Shown in pieces: positions 1-8,740 of a DNA stretch of 42,570 nucleotides. Below the pieces are notes generated by a model. That model saw nothing but the letters and a program-made list of their open reading frames with translations, was not told where the DNA came from and did no database searches. This DNA is from Chloroflexota bacterium. GTDB taxonomy: Bacteria; Chloroflexota; Ktedonobacteria; Ktedonobacterales; Ktedonobacteraceae. Position numbers and translations under genes: made by a program. The stretch lies in contig VBJK01000073.1 of NCBI GenBank assembly GCA_005879655.1, positions 1-42,570 on the forward strand, read 5' to 3'. Every line of letters begins with the position of its first letter. Within the stretch, counting starts at the first letter, position 1.

Positions 1-1890
1 TAGGGTCAGCAAATGCAGGTGTTACCAATGTTTCAGTAACTACTACTACTACTATCGAAGCTGATCGCGCCATTTATACTCAGGCTCCGTTGACTGGTGA
101 TCCTCAACTCATGTCATTGCTATGGAGCAACCATGTACACGTTACTACACAGTCTGCTCCACAGACAGCAGCATGGCTCTCACTACTGTGGAGATTCTCA
201 CCGCTTATTGTTATGGTGGTAATACTATTATACTTCGCTTTTGCACGTAAGAATACTCATTCGGCTCGCTCTCTCGATGACCGCATCACGCAGATGGGTA
301 AGCACCGTGCCCGCCGTTTTGAGCGTGTGAAAGAGGGTAGTACTCTAAAAACTTCGTCTCCCTCCCCATTGCCGCCCAGGACAGTCCATAGCAGATCGAT
401 CCCAACGGCAAACAGTCCTACCGCGACCTATCCAAGGGCGTCTCGCCTTAACACGGACCCCCCTGTCACATTTGCCGATGTGGCCGGTATTGACGAAGTT
501 CGTGCAGAATTGGAAGAGATTGTGCAGTTCCTGCGTACTCCTGAGCGCTATGATCGTTTGGGGGCACGCATTCCACGTGGTGCGTTGCTCGTTGGTGCTC
601 CTGGAACCGGCAAAACTCTCTTGGCGAAGGCTGTGGCTGGTGAGGCGAACGTGCCCTTCTTTAGCATGAGCGCTTCTGAATTTGTTGAGATGTTTGTTGG
701 TATCGGAGCTAGTCGCGTGCGCGATCTCTTCAATCAGGCACGGCAGGCTGCTCCTTGTGTGGTGTTTATTGACGAAATTGATGCAGTTGGACGCAAACGT
801 GCAATGCGTGCAATAGGTAATAACGATGAGCGTGACCAGACACTCAACCAGTTATTAGTAGAACTCGATGGTTTCGATCCACGCAAGGCTGTCGTGGTGA
901 TAGCGGCAACCAACCGTGTGGATATATTAGATAAAGCGCTCTTGCGTCCGGGTCGTTTCGACCGCCGTATTAGCGTCTCCCTGCCCGATCGAGCTGGCCG
1001 TGAGGCTATTCTACAGGTGCATACACGCAAAACGCCTTTACATGAGGATGTAGAATTGGCTCGCCTGGCTCGTATGACTACGGGTATGAGTGGGGCCGAT
1101 CTGGCGAACCTGGTCAATGAGGCTGCATTGTCGGCAGCACGACGCGATATGGAGCAGATCACACACGAATGCTTTGAGGAAGCATTAGCACGGGTTCAAC
1201 TGGGTGCTTTACGGCCTATTGTGATGGGTGAGCGTGACCGCCGGATCATTGCAGTGCACGAGGGTGGTCATGCGCTGGTAGCCTATCATTTGCCCGCCGC
1301 AGAGACAGTCAATCGTGTTACTATTCTGCCACGTGGGCAAAGTCTGGGCGTGACGCAATTTATTGCTGAGGGCGCGTATTGCCGTTGGTTTGGGCGGACG
1401 TGTCGCCGAAGAGATCACATTTGGGCCTGACCAGATTACCACTGGCGCTGAGAACGACTTGCAGGTAGTTACTGATCTGGCGCGCCGTATGGTGACGCGT
1501 TGGGGCATGAGCGAGCAATTGGGGGTAGTCTTCGCCGATTATCGTGCTGAGGGCGCGTATTCGCTGAACCTGCGGCAGATAGATCCAGCTACTCTCCCTG
1601 CACAAGCGCGCACGCTGGCTATGGATACGCAGGGCCGTCTCCTGCTCAATGGAGATCTGGAGGCCAGGTCGCACATGTTCGCAATGTCATCTCCGGTTCC
1701 ACCTACGGGCGGTGGCGTAGCGATGAATGCACTAATCGATGCTGAAGTACAGCGCATTCTTCACGAAGGAAAAGCCCTGGCACACCAGTTGCTGACTGAA
1801 CACTATGATCAGCTTACCTTGCTGGCTGATACGTTGATCGAATGCGAGCAGTTGGATCGCACACAATTTGAGAATTTGCTCGCAGGATAG
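1..1890 (+). pseudogene. ftsH: FtsH ATP-dependent zinc metalloprotease, 5'-partial and frameshifted
   Basis: Membrane AAA+ protease that degrades misfolded and regulatory membrane proteins. The frame is open from base 3, so the gene starts left of the window. Visible are the end of the extracytoplasmic domain, a membrane helix (about bases 186-245), Walker A GAPGTGKT (about 598-621), Walker B VFIDEID, the second region of homology with RPGRFDRR, and the zinc motif HEGGH (about 1258-1272; most homologues have HEAGH). After [15 protein letters not shown] the frame is lost near base 1361. Coding resumes in the +1 frame at 1363 with [17 protein letters not shown] and runs to the stop at 1890, including the GAEND third zinc ligand. 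About 13 codons normally found between these segments are missing, so this is a net deletion of roughly 38 nt plus frameshift, not a single-base slip. Family assignment is certain; whether the lesion is biological is not. Confidence 0.93.
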
Positions 1891-1952
1891 CAGCATATAC
1901 CGGCAGGCTGATCGAGCGGTGAGGTGCCCGTAGGTCAGCCTGCCGCGTGGCG

Positions 1953-2639
1953 CTACCCAAAGGCGTCGAGGAACGCCGCTGAGGGAGCGATAGCCCCGAA
2001 CAAGCCCCCTTGCATCTTCATCATCTGGAGCGCTGCAAGATAGTTATTGTACTCGGTCGCGCCAGTGCAGTCGCTGAGCAACAGGCACTCGTACCCACGG
2101 TCGTTGGCCTCCCGTATCGTGGTGTGAACACAGACATCGGTGGTGATCCCGGTGAACACGAGGTGCGTGATGCCGTGGTTGCGCAGGACAAGGTCAAGCT
2201 CGGTGGCGTAGAAGGCACCCTTGCCGGGCTTGTCAATCACCCACTCGCCCTCAATCGGCGCGACCTCCGGCACGATCTCCCATCCTGGCTCGCCGCGTAC
2301 CAAGATGCGCCCACAGGGGCCAGCCTGGCCGATCCCTGCACCGATGCGCTGTGAACGCCACAGCTTGTTGGCAGGACAGTCGCTCAGGTCGGGATGGTGC
2401 CCTTCACGGGTATGCACCACATGCATCCCAACGGCACGTACCGCAGCGAGCACTTTAGCAGTGGGTTCGAGACCCGCGCGGGTGAGGTTCAGATCGTACC
2501 CCATAGTGTCCACATAGCCGCCGGGTCCACAGAAGTCGCCCTGCCAGTCGATGCAGACCAGTGCAGTGTGGCGTGGGTCGAAGCCGCCGTCAAATGGCCA
2601 AGCGTATGGGTCAGCATTAACGGGACCAAACATTGGCAT
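1953..2639 (-). CDS. Isochorismatase-superfamily cysteine amidohydrolase, biuret hydrolase (BiuH)-like
   Basis: A 228-residue cysteine hydrolase. The catalytic triad of the superfamily is visible: Asp31 (CIDWQGDF), Lys137 (IDKPGKG) and Cys170 (TTDVCVHTT). Spacing between the three equals that of rhizobial BiuH as I remember it, and conserved blocks GGYVDTMGYDL, HTREGHHPDL, WRSQRIGAGIG and REANDRGYECLLL are shared. BiuH converts biuret to allophanate and ammonia; ureidoacrylate hydrolase RutB and N-carbamoylsarcosine amidase are relatives, so the substrate is a carbamoyl-amide but biuret itself is inference. Start ATG at 2639 has a strong AAGGAGG site 8 nt upstream. It is divergent from a BMP-type importer, which suggests that the transporter supplies its substrate or a precursor. 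A short hairpin (GCACTA/TAGTGC) sits directly 5' of the ribosome site in the mRNA. Confidence 0.88.
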   Translation of the reverse strand: MPMFGPVNADPYAWPFDGGFDPRHTALVCIDWQGDFCGPGGYVDTMGYDLNLTRAGLEPTAKVLAAVRAVGMHVVHTREGHHPDLSDCPANKLWRSQRIGAGIGQAGPCGRILVRGEPGWEIVPEVAPIEGEWVIDKPGKGAFYATELDLVLRNHGITHLVFTGITTDVCVHTTIREANDRGYECLLLSDCTGATEYNNYLAALQMMKMQGGLFGAIAPSAAFLDAFG

Positions 2640-2660
2640 TGCTGATTCCTCCTTGCACTA

Positions 2661-2789
2661 TCCTAGTGCAAAAATATAAAGAGGAGATAAGGATTGGGGG
2701 GTGCAGGGGGCGAAGCCTCGCCTTTCGGGGTTTGCGGTGTCCCCAAATTTTCCCGTTCCCCAAAAGGTTTTTGGGATTATGCACTAGGA
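2661..2789. repeat. Small MITE-like element with 10-bp terminal inverted repeats
   Basis: TCCTAGTGCA at 2661-2670 is repeated perfectly inverted at 2780-2789. Between them is a G-run-rich then C-run-rich 109-nt core with no coding capacity. The core style (GGGGGTGCAGGGGGCG then GGTGTCCCC) resembles repeats dispersed in Ktedonobacteria, from memory. No clear target-site duplication is visible. It lies in the 5' leader of the amidohydrolase gene, so its end forms the hairpin beside that gene's ribosome site. Confidence 0.5.
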
Positions 2790-2930
2790 GCGTTCTCAAC
2801 ATAGAGAGTAGCATTACCTTTTCTTGTTTGTCAAGTAAATAAGCAGTCAAGCGAGAAGAGGGCTTATTGTACTATTTGTAGTTTTCGCGCGAAGAGCTAT
2901 CATGTACCAGTCACGAAGAATACGTCCGAC

Positions 2931-2951
2931 TATTGTGCAAGTTGCACAATA
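2931..2951. promoter_or_regulatory. Perfect palindrome, candidate operator between divergent amidohydrolase and importer genes
   Basis: TATTGTGCAA and its exact reverse complement TTGCACAATA flank a single central G. A further TGCAA half-site follows at about 2955, making a second, looser inverted repeat TTGCA-N9-TGCAA. This is the size and symmetry of a GntR- or LacI-type dimer site. It lies in the 703-nt divergent intergenic region 2640-3342, otherwise holding only the repeat at 2661-2789. No regulator gene is adjacent in the window, so the binding protein is unknown. I saw no convincing riboswitch in 2960-3342. Confidence 0.45.
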
Positions 2952-3342
2952 TTTATGCAAGAATTTTGGTAAATACACCAGTAGATCAAGAATCATGTGG
3001 GTGGTATCCTCTAAGTAAGCATCTTGATGAGGTATTTTGTACGATCCTCTTTCCCCAATGACGGTACAAGTCGCGTAGCGATGCCGCAAAGCAGCGTGCT
3101 ACCCCTTATTTTTGGTGGTTGCCCTCCTCACTGGCGCGGTCGAGTGCTACCTCACGCCACGTCTGCTCTTATCTGAGTTGATGTAGCAAGATATCCCCAT
3201 GCTTTACGTCCAGCCAAGGAGAAGGCGGGCAGTCCTCTTTTCCTTCGCCATGGCCAAAAAATGAGGTGTGTGGGTCCTCCCTCACCTGCAAGTTCAAGCA
3301 AAAAATAGGTAGTCCAGATATCAATAAAGGAGCTGCCCTATT

Positions 3343-5013
3343 ATGAACAGCCATCCGCTAGAGAACGGCGCATCAGGGTCTCCCACTAGTAGACCAACCG
3401 CAGAAGCCCCACCGCCGGACCTTAGCCTTCGTGGCGTTACCAAACGCTTTCCCCATGTCCTGGCCAACGACAACATCGACCTCGATATCCACTGCGGCGA
3501 GGTCCATGCTATCTTAGGCGAAAATGGTGCTGGCAAGAGCACTCTGATGAAGATCTTGTACGGTTTCTATCAACCAGACTCCGGTACAATCAGCCGTGCA
3601 GGTGTCCCGATCCGCATTCACTCGCCACGCGAAGGCCGACAGCATGGCATCGGTATGGTGTTCCAAGACTTCACACTGGTACCCGCGCTCACCGTCACGG
3701 AAAACATTGCGCTTGTCGTGCCGTACCTACCACCCATTCTGCCGATGCAAGCACTGGAAGAGGAGATCCGAGCGCTCTCGGAGCGGTACCACTTCCGCAT
3801 CGATCCCCGCGCACCTGTCTACGACCTATCAATCGGCGAGCAGCAAAAGGTGGAAATCATCAAGTTGCTGCTGGCCAAGGCACAGTTCCTGATTTTCGAC
3901 GAACCCACTAGTGTACTCGCACCGCACGAGATCGACGAACTTTTGGAGGTCTTTCGTCAGCTGCGGCGTGACGGGCTGGCCGTACTCTTCATTACACACA
4001 AGTTGCGCGAGGTGCTGGCCGTCGTGGACCGCATAACTGTGCTACGACGTGGAAAAGTGACGGCGACGCAACCCGCAACGGATGCCACCGAAGCTGGATT
4101 GGTTGCCCTTATGCTTGGGTCCACTTCGCAGGCCGGGACAGAAGCCACCGTTGCTGCCCTTCCTCCCGCACTACAGGATGTCCAGCCCCGCTCTCCAACT
4201 GCCCAGAACCAGAGCGAGACCCCCGTCCTTGACATTCGGGATGCCAATGTGCCGGACCCCGCTGGTCGCGTGCATCTGCACGACGTGTCGCTCTCGATCA
4301 GCCCTGGGGAAATTGTGGGAGTGGCCGCCGTCTCTGGCCACGGACAAAAGGAGCTGGGCGAATTGGTGCAGGGACTGCGACACTGCCACTCCGGCTCAGT
4401 GAAACTGCTGGATACTGGGGTACGGCGCTGGTCGCCCATACGCACGGTCGCCCTGGGAGTCGCCTGTGTCCCGGAGGACCCCTTGCGCGAGGGTGCCGTC
4501 CCCACGATGACCGTACTTGAGAATATGGTGCTGCCAGTGCGCAAACAGTTCACTGGTCAGGGGGGGCTGAGTATACACTGGCGGCGGGCACGGGACTACG
4601 TTGTACGAGCGCTACAGAGCTTTGGCCTACGCATGCCCGCGCTGGAGGCACCCATCGGTACTCTCTCAGGTGGCAACATCCAGCGTGTCGTATTCGCACG
4701 CGAGGCGGCGCGCCAGCCGAAGTTGCTGCTCAGCTACTACCCAACACGTGGCATGGACGTGCCCTCCGCAAACATCACACGCCAGCTGCTGCGAGGTCTG
4801 CGTGCCGCCGGAACAGCCATACTATTGGTCTCCGAGGACTTGGACGAGTTGTTGAGCCTGAGCGATCGGCTTGTAGTGATGCACCGTGGGCGCATTGTGG
4901 GCACATTCCGCACCGACGAAGAGCCGAGCCTGCACAGCATCGGGCTGCTGATGACGGGGGGGGAGCATGCGACGACTGGCGTACAAACGAAGATGGGAAC
5001 AAGCAATGGCTGA
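3343..5013 (+). CDS. BMP-family (nucleoside/purine-type) ABC importer, double ATPase subunit
   Basis: A 556-residue protein with two ABC ATPase domains fused, as in YufO/NupO and RbsA-type importers; it powers uptake by the two permeases that follow. Domain 1 is canonical: Walker A GENGAGKST (about 59-67), signature LSIGEQQ (about 162) and Walker B FLIFDEPT (about 182). Domain 2 is degenerate, as is usual in this family: VSGHGQKEL replaces Walker A (about 330), LSGGNIQRV is intact (about 442), and YYPTRGMDV replaces the Walker B/D-loop. Start ATG has AAAGGAG 10 nt upstream. The 3' end overlaps the next gene by 8 nt, so the genes are an operon. The substrate cannot be read from the ATPase; BMP systems mostly take up nucleosides or nucleobases. 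Confidence 0.93.
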   Translation: MNSHPLENGASGSPTSRPTAEAPPPDLSLRGVTKRFPHVLANDNIDLDIHCGEVHAILGENGAGKSTLMKILYGFYQPDSGTISRAGVPIRIHSPREGRQHGIGMVFQDFTLVPALTVTENIALVVPYLPPILPMQALEEEIRALSERYHFRIDPRAPVYDLSIGEQQKVEIIKLLLAKAQFLIFDEPTSVLAPHEIDELLEVFRQLRRDGLAVLFITHKLREVLAVVDRITVLRRGKVTATQPATDATEAGLVALMLGSTSQAGTEATVAALPPALQDVQPRSPTAQNQSETPVLDIRDANVPDPAGRVHLHDVSLSISPGEIVGVAAVSGHGQKELGELVQGLRHCHSGSVKLLDTGVRRWSPIRTVALGVACVPEDPLREGAVPTMTVLENMVLPVRKQFTGQGGLSIHWRRARDYVVRALQSFGLRMPALEAPIGTLSGGNIQRVVFAREAARQPKLLLSYYPTRGMDVPSANITRQLLRGLRAAGTAILLVSEDLDELLSLSDRLVVMHRGRIVGTFRTDEEPSLHSIGLLMTGGEHATTGVQTKMGTSNG

Positions 5014-5996
5014 AATACAAGCAAACAAGAAGAACGAGTGGCAACTCAAGACGCTGCTCCTATCGGTAGTGCAGTTACGTCCCGTGCGAGAGGGACTGTA
5101 TTTTGTCGGCGCGCTGGTGGTGGCGCTGACCGGCTTTGCTCTGGTGTTGCTGTTACAGGGACGTGACCCCATCGCAACTTATATAGGCATGATTGAAATC
5201 ACGCTAGGCTCTTCCTACGGCCTTAGTGAGGTGGCAGTGAAGATGATCCCGCTCCTGTTGTGCGCGCTCGCCGTGGCGGTGCCAGCACGCGTGGGACTGG
5301 TGAACGTTGGTGGCGAAGGGCAACTCTACATAGGTGCTTGGCTGGCAACTTGGGCGGCACTGAGCCTACCGCAGTTACCGCCATTGATATTATTGCCCTT
5401 AATGCTGCTCATGGCTATGATCGGTGGAGGACTGTGGGCACTACTCCCTGGGCCCCTGGAAAGATGCAGGAAGTGGCAATTTCCCGCAGTCTGCGGCATT
5501 CGTGCCCGCAGCTCAATTACCGGTCTGGCCAGGTTCCCGCGTCCATGCCGGACTCCTGATCGGACTGGTCGCTGTCATCATCCTCTATCTCATCCTGCAC
5601 CATACGCGCTGGGGATACGAGATGCGTGCCATTGGTGGTAACCCAGAAGCAGCACGGCGGGTGGGCATCCCCGTTTTGTTCTACATCATCGGCGCGCTGG
5701 TGATCGGCGCTGCTCTTGCTGGCATCGCTGGCTTCGGGGAAGTATCGGCGATCCAGGGACGGCTACGGCCCGACTTCTCGCCCGGCTATGGCTACATCGG
5801 CTTCCTGGTGAGCTGGCTCGCTGCCCATAACCCATTGACCATTGTGCTGATGTCCCTACTGCTCGCTGTCATCATTGCAGGTGGTGACTCGTTACAGATT
5901 GACCAGCACCTACCCTTTGCCAGTGTCAACCTCCTCATGGCCCTCACCCTCTTTGTGGTCCTGGCACTGCGCAGCAGATCGGAGGCGATGCGATGA
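5006..5996 (+). pseudogene. BMP-type ABC importer permease 1 (YufP-like), deletion and frameshift
   Basis: Inner-membrane permease of the importer (BPD_transp_2 family). The most likely start is ATG 5006, overlapping the ATPase stop; an in-frame ATG at 4967 lies inside the ATPase. The first half (5006 to about 5451) contains the conserved VPARVGLVNVGGEGQLYIGA and hydrophobic helices up to LWALLPG. There the frame breaks; coding resumes in the next frame with GPWKDAGSGNFPQSAAFVPA (from about 5451) and continues through IGGNPEAARRVG to the stop at 5996. Homologues have about 30 residues between LWALxPG and FGPWKDP (the NEVISTLLLNYIA block), which are missing. The join shares a short CTGGG/GGGCCC run. 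Full-length protein cannot be made from this sequence as given. Stop overlaps the next start (ATGA). Confidence 0.9.
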
Positions 5997-6931
5997 ATGT
6001 CTTTTTGAGTATCGCATTATTCATCCAGGGGTTGGCCGCCGGGGCGATCCGCTCAGGCACCTCGATCTTGTACGCAGCCCTCGGTGAGGTGATTGTCGAG
6101 CGAGCAGGGATAGTCAACCTGGGGCTGGAAGGCTGCATGCTCATGGGGGCCGCTTTTGGCTTTATCGCTACCGTCCAGAGCGGAAACGCCTACGTCGGCC
6201 TGCTGGCCGCAGCCATCGCTGGCGGCCTGTTTAACCTGGTGTTGGGCTTCCTCGTCGTGACGCGGCGGGCAAGTCAGCTGGCCAGTGGGCTGGTCTTGCT
6301 CTTCTTGGCTACGGGCCTGACGGCCCTGGTCGGGGCTAGCTATGTGGGCCAGCGCATCAACGGACTCGACCAGTTTAGTATTCCTTTGCTGGTGCAGATC
6401 CCGTGGTTCGGACCAGTACTCTTCGAGGGCGATGTGTTGACCTTTGGCATAGTGCCATGCTCCCTGGTTGTCTGGTGGGCACTGTACCGCACGCGTTGGG
6501 GACTATGGTTGCGCACGGTGGGCGAGAGCCGCAGGGTGGCCTATGCCACTGGATTGAACCCACGCTGGGTCCAGTACCAAGCACTGGCCATCGGAGGCAT
6601 GCTCGGCGGCCTGGGCGGTGCCCAGCTCTCATTATCGTATGCGCACGCATGGATCGAGAACATGACCGCTGGACGGGGCTTCATCGCAGTGGCCCTAGTG
6701 ATCTTTGCCTCCTGGCAGCCGCTGCGTGTCATCCTGGGCGCACTGTTGTTCGGGGGAGCGATCGCCTTCCAATTGCAGTTACAGGCCCGCAACGCCCCGG
6801 TCTCGCCGTTCCTGCTCAATATGATCCCCTACCTACTCACACTCCTCGTGTTGCTCGCGTTGGGGAGAAAGCGGCGCTACCAGATGCCGGAAGGACTAAA
6901 GGAAGTGTTTGAAGGAACACAAACATCTTAA
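5993..6931 (+). CDS. BMP-type ABC importer permease 2 (YufQ-like)
   Basis: A 312-residue polytopic permease with about eight to ten hydrophobic segments. Family hallmarks include SIALFIQGLAAGAIRSGTS, the VEREAG-like VERAGIVNLGLEGCML block (residues 39-53) and the loop WLRTVGESRRVAYATGLNP (about 170-188). It pairs with the preceding permease to form the transmembrane channel. The start ATG overlaps the upstream stop by 4 nt (ATGA), so translation is probably coupled. It is intact over its whole length, in contrast to permease 1. Confidence 0.92.
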   Translation: MNVFLSIALFIQGLAAGAIRSGTSILYAALGEVIVERAGIVNLGLEGCMLMGAAFGFIATVQSGNAYVGLLAAAIAGGLFNLVLGFLVVTRRASQLASGLVLLFLATGLTALVGASYVGQRINGLDQFSIPLLVQIPWFGPVLFEGDVLTFGIVPCSLVVWWALYRTRWGLWLRTVGESRRVAYATGLNPRWVQYQALAIGGMLGGLGGAQLSLSYAHAWIENMTAGRGFIAVALVIFASWQPLRVILGALLFGGAIAFQLQLQARNAPVSPFLLNMIPYLLTLLVLLALGRKRRYQMPEGLKEVFEGTQTS

Positions 6932-6999
6932 AGTCGCCTGGAGTCCGTAGCGCTTGCAGATCGAATGTCAATGGATTGGATAAGGAGAATAAATACATC

Positions 7000-8115
7000 A
7001 TGAATTGGCCTCTACCTATAAAACTGCTCACCATGGTCGGCGTCATCGCATTCCTGATTGTAGGGTGCGGGAGTCCCAGTTCGATTACGGGGACGACCAG
7101 TGCGACAGCCCCAAAGCTCATTGTGGGTGCACTGCATGTCGGCTCGATCCACGACTTGGGTTACAATCAGGCCATGCATGAGGGCTTGCTGGAGATGCAG
7201 AAGAACATCCCCGGCGTCCAGGTGCTTGAGGAGGAGAACGTACCAGAGAGCGCCGACGCCGAGCGCGTGATGGAGAACATGATCAGGAAGGGGGCAAAAC
7301 TCATCTTTGCCCAGAGCTTCGGCTACCTTGAGCCAGCACTGACCGTAGCCAAGCGTCATCCCGACGTGATCTTCGAGCACGCAGCTGGCAACAAGCTCGC
7401 ACCCAATCTTGGAACATTCTGGTCGGATACCACTGCTTACGAATATCTGATGGGTGTCATTGCAGGCAAATCGACCAAGACCAACAAGCTGGGCTGGGTG
7501 ATTGGCTATCCGGTCCCTAACATCCTCACGTCGATTAATGCGTTCGAGCTGGGGGCGCGATCCGTCAACCCCAAGGCCACCACACAGGAGATCGTCGATA
7601 ATGGATGGGTAGACCCGGCCAAGGAGGCTGAGGCGGTCAATGCGCTCGCTGACAACGGCATCGATGTCACTACGATGATCGTTGACTCGCCCTCGACAGT
7701 CGTGCAGACGGCAGCCAAGCGCAACATTATGTCGATCGGCTTCCACTGCCTGTGTGTGCAAAAGGTCGCGGGCAACGGCTGGCTTACCGGCATTGGCTTC
7801 ACGTGGGGCCCCCTGTTCACTAAGTTCGCCAGAGAGGTGATGGCAGGAACATGGAAGTCAAGGAACATCGTAGGCAGCTTGCAGCAGGGCTACAGCGCAA
7901 TTGCCCCCTATGGACCTGGCGTGAGCGATGCGACGAAGCAACTTGTGGAGCAAAACAAGGCTGACTTGATCTCTGGCAAGCTACACATATTCAAAGGCCC
8001 GATTATGGACAACCACGGTCAGGTGCGCATCAAGTCAGGCGATGTCGGCAATGTCGATACCTTGCTCACTAATACCGACTGGCTGGTCGATGGGGCGATG
8101 GGCACAACGAAGTAG
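7000..8115 (+). CDS. BMP-family substrate-binding lipoprotein of the ABC importer
   Basis: A 371-residue extracytoplasmic binding protein. The N-terminus is a lipoprotein signal: hydrophobic run then LIVGC lipobox with the acylated Cys at about residue 23, followed by a Ser/Thr-rich linker. The BMP (PnrA/TmpC) fold is shown by DLGYNQAMHEGL, the GAKLIFAQSFGY block, VIFEHAAG, and NGWLTGIGFTWGPLFTKFAREVMAGTW near the end in its characteristic order. ATG 7000 is preferred because AAGGAG lies 12 nt upstream; an in-frame TTG at 6976 would put extra charged residues before the signal. It lies 68 nt after permease 2 and is the last clearly intact component of the importer operon. Confidence 0.93.
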   Translation: MNWPLPIKLLTMVGVIAFLIVGCGSPSSITGTTSATAPKLIVGALHVGSIHDLGYNQAMHEGLLEMQKNIPGVQVLEEENVPESADAERVMENMIRKGAKLIFAQSFGYLEPALTVAKRHPDVIFEHAAGNKLAPNLGTFWSDTTAYEYLMGVIAGKSTKTNKLGWVIGYPVPNILTSINAFELGARSVNPKATTQEIVDNGWVDPAKEAEAVNALADNGIDVTTMIVDSPSTVVQTAAKRNIMSIGFHCLCVQKVAGNGWLTGIGFTWGPLFTKFAREVMAGTWKSRNIVGSLQQGYSAIAPYGPGVSDATKQLVEQNKADLISGKLHIFKGPIMDNHGQVRIKSGDVGNVDTLLTNTDWLVDGAMGTTK

Positions 8116-8149
8116 ACCTCTGAGAAGTAACGGAAAGGAAAAATCTATC

Positions 8150-8461
8150 ATGCTGTACTACTTCAAAGTGCGCGTCGAACCTAAGGAGTGATCATTGGAT
8201 GAATTGTGGAACCGTTGGGAGAAGCAAGCTGAAGCAGCACTGGCTGCCAAAGCTTCAGGAAAGATGGTAGCCCTGTATAAGGTAGCTGGGCAGAGGCTCG
8301 TGATAGGCATTATTGATGCAGAGTCCCACGATGAGCTTGATCAAATTTTCATGGCTGGTCTGCCCATCGCCCATAACTTAGAATGGGAAGAGATCTTGCC
8401 CGTACGTGAGTATGAGAACTTTGCCAGCGATGTGAAGCGGCGCTGGAAGCCAGAGGAGTAG
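8150..8461 (+). pseudogene. Muconolactone-isomerase-like small protein with in-frame TGA
   Basis: ATG 8150 begins MLYYFKVRVEPKE, then TGA at 8189-8191, then the same frame continues SLDELWNRWEKQAEAAL to TAG at 8459-8461. The N-terminal beta strand, the ALYKVAGQRLVIGI strand, the ESHDELDQIFMAGLP helix and the closing LPVREYE match the ferredoxin-like muconolactone delta-isomerase (MIase) family (about 90-100 residues). Homologues as I recall them have a small residue such as Gly at the stop position, so GGA to TGA is a plausible single change. Translation could restart at TTG 8195, but would lack the first strand. It lies 34 nt after the binding-protein gene, so it is the probable last gene of the importer/amidohydrolase unit. 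Its catalytic role there is unknown. Confidence 0.72.
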
Positions 8462-8557
8462 CCGCAGCTAACTATCTCATAGCAAATCCCGATCATCACT
8501 GCACAGTTGGCTCACGCAATCAGCTCTAGGAGTGTGATTCAGCAAGGGTTTGCTTAA

Positions 8558-8589
8558 CCTGAACGACGGAGTTGCCTCCGTCGTTCAGG
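8558..8589. terminator. Perfect 14-bp hairpin with TTGC loop in the intergenic region before ccdA
   Basis: CCTGAACGACGGAG (8558-8571) and CTCCGTCGTTCAGG (8576-8589) are exact complements around a TTGC loop. There is no T-tract, so it is not a classic intrinsic terminator; it could stop or stabilise the importer transcript, or be the end of a mobile element. The rest of 8462-8740 shows no gene. Confidence 0.5.
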
Positions 8590-8740
8590 CGGGTAGCATA
8601 CCTCCTGCCCACCTTCACCACCACTTTCGCTTTCTCATGAGCCATTACCCCAAACACCTACAGAAAACACAAGAAAATGCTCTCTTTCCACCATCTTGTG
8701 CTTCATCTACAATTTCGTGTATCATAAGAGAGGCTTCTAT

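Noticed and set aside
1361..1430. Programmed frameshift in ftsH
   Set aside because: Conserved residues between the two frames are missing, which recoding cannot restore; no slippery run is evident.
2847..3089. Minus-strand 80-codon frame in the divergent intergenic region
   Set aside because: It spans the palindrome at 2931, has no ribosome site and no recognisable features.
3090..3342. Riboswitch before the importer operon (purine or guanidine type)
   Set aside because: I could not find the conserved core sequences or a convincing pairing pattern.
3957..4553. Minus-strand frame of 198 codons opposite the ABC ATPase
   Set aside because: Ser/Thr/Arg-rich antisense shadow; the plus strand is a clear ABC protein.
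7012..7761. Long minus-strand frame (249 codons) opposite the BMP lipoprotein
   Set aside because: Antisense shadow of a well-supported gene; no family similarity and no ribosome site.
8189..8191. TGA read as selenocysteine
   Set aside because: The family has no Cys or Sec there as far as I know, and no SECIS-like hairpin was evident just 3' of the codon.
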